47,614 nucleotides of DNA from an uncultured Paracoccaceae bacterium (GTDB lineage: Bacteria; Pseudomonadota; Alphaproteobacteria; Rhodobacterales; Rhodobacteraceae). Numbering within the stretch: position 1 is the stretch's first letter; every line of letters begins with the position of its first letter. This document shows positions 47,539-47,614 of this stretch, in pieces. Location: contig CAKSTR010000017.1 in NCBI GenBank assembly GCA_934500835.1, positions 1-47,614 on the forward strand, given 5' to 3'. Under the pieces are notes generated by a model that saw only the letters and a list, made by a program, of their open reading frames with translations, was not told the origin of the DNA and did not search any database. The position numbers and the translations under genes were made by a program.

Positions 47539-47614
47539 TGAGCTACTCCCCGATCTTTGGACAGTTTTCCGGCTGAGTTAAGCTACTTCCTGCACCTGCT
47601 GATCGGTTTGGGTT
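47539..47614 (-). mobile_element. terminal part of an insertion sequence (probably IS3-type)
   Basis: From 47539 the sequence begins TGAGCTACTCCCCGATC and continues with TTTGGACAGTTTTCC, the pattern of an IS3-family terminal repeat (TG start, GGACAGT). It interrupts the hydantoinase A reading frame exactly at this point. The element runs off the right edge, so family, length and target duplication cannot be confirmed. Confidence 0.6.
47543..47614 (-). CDS. C-terminal end of a transposase (partial)
   Basis: On the minus strand a frame enters from the right edge and stops at TAG (47545-47543), reading NPNRSAGAGSSLTQPENCPK. It ends a few bases inside the IS terminus, as expected for an OrfB-type transposase whose stop lies near the terminal repeat. 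Only 23 codons are visible, so the identification depends mostly on the IS end. Confidence 0.4.
   Translation of the reverse strand, partial: NPNRSAGAGSSLTQPENCPKIGE

Overview
The window is GC-rich (by eye mid-to-upper 60s percent over most genes) with tightly packed operons. Its gene content (IclR/Lrp/LysR-controlled catabolic operons, GcvT-type demethylases, dpp-type transporters, MmgE/PrpD, hydantoinase A/B) resembles an alphaproteobacterium, most likely Rhodobacterales. That placement is an inference; there is no rRNA, tRNA or phylogenetic marker here. I see no CRISPR array.

Left part, 1-6.3 kb, looks like a small defence-type island. It holds the 3' part of an OLD-family nuclease gene with clearly lower GC, an SbcC/SbcD-like (Rad50/Mre11-like) pair on the minus strand, and a small low-GC WYL-like gene. 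It abuts a probable Rrf2-regulator remnant at about 6.35-6.54 kb. 6.5-10.2 kb carries a thioredoxin-reductase-like flavoprotein with a methyltransferase, then soxR divergent from an MFS exporter, with a textbook SoxR operator between them.

10.6-18.8 kb is an uptake and catabolism block. A LysR regulator is divergent from an amino-acid-type ABC transporter (binding protein, ATPase, one permease) plus an MmgE/PrpD enzyme. A 700-bp gap follows, then an 8-oxoguanine-deaminase-like amidohydrolase and an NCS2 nucleobase permease, closed by a hairpin.

19.0-47.5 kb is the most interesting part. An E1-type 2-oxoacid dehydrogenase and an Lrp regulator recall mdeB/mdeR of the Pseudomonas methionine gamma-lyase locus, and a mdeA-like PLP enzyme lies 3 kb away. 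Around a central IclR gene sit an FMN/FAD demethylase of the trimethylamine-dehydrogenase family, a sarcosine-oxidase-like flavoenzyme, two divergent GcvT-like folate-dependent demethylase paralogues, two paralogous short-chain dehydrogenases, a GMC oxidoreductase and a dpp-type ABC transporter with a fused double ATPase. On the minus strand an operon encodes hydantoinase A/B, a 3-mercaptopyruvate sulfurtransferase, a D-amino-acid-oxidase-like enzyme and a VOC protein. Together they look like a pathway that imports, demethylates, oxidises and desulfurises an N- (or S-) methylated, sulfur-containing amino-acid-like compound; the substrate cannot be read from the sequence.

Five control regions of this block contain short semi-palindromes of the form TTC-N7/8/9-GAA, which I propose as the IclR regulon operator. 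The mdeA-like enzyme has lost the Cys/Lys/Asp set typical of methionine gamma-lyase. The hydantoinase A gene is cut at its 5' end by what looks like an IS3-type insertion sequence running off the right edge.
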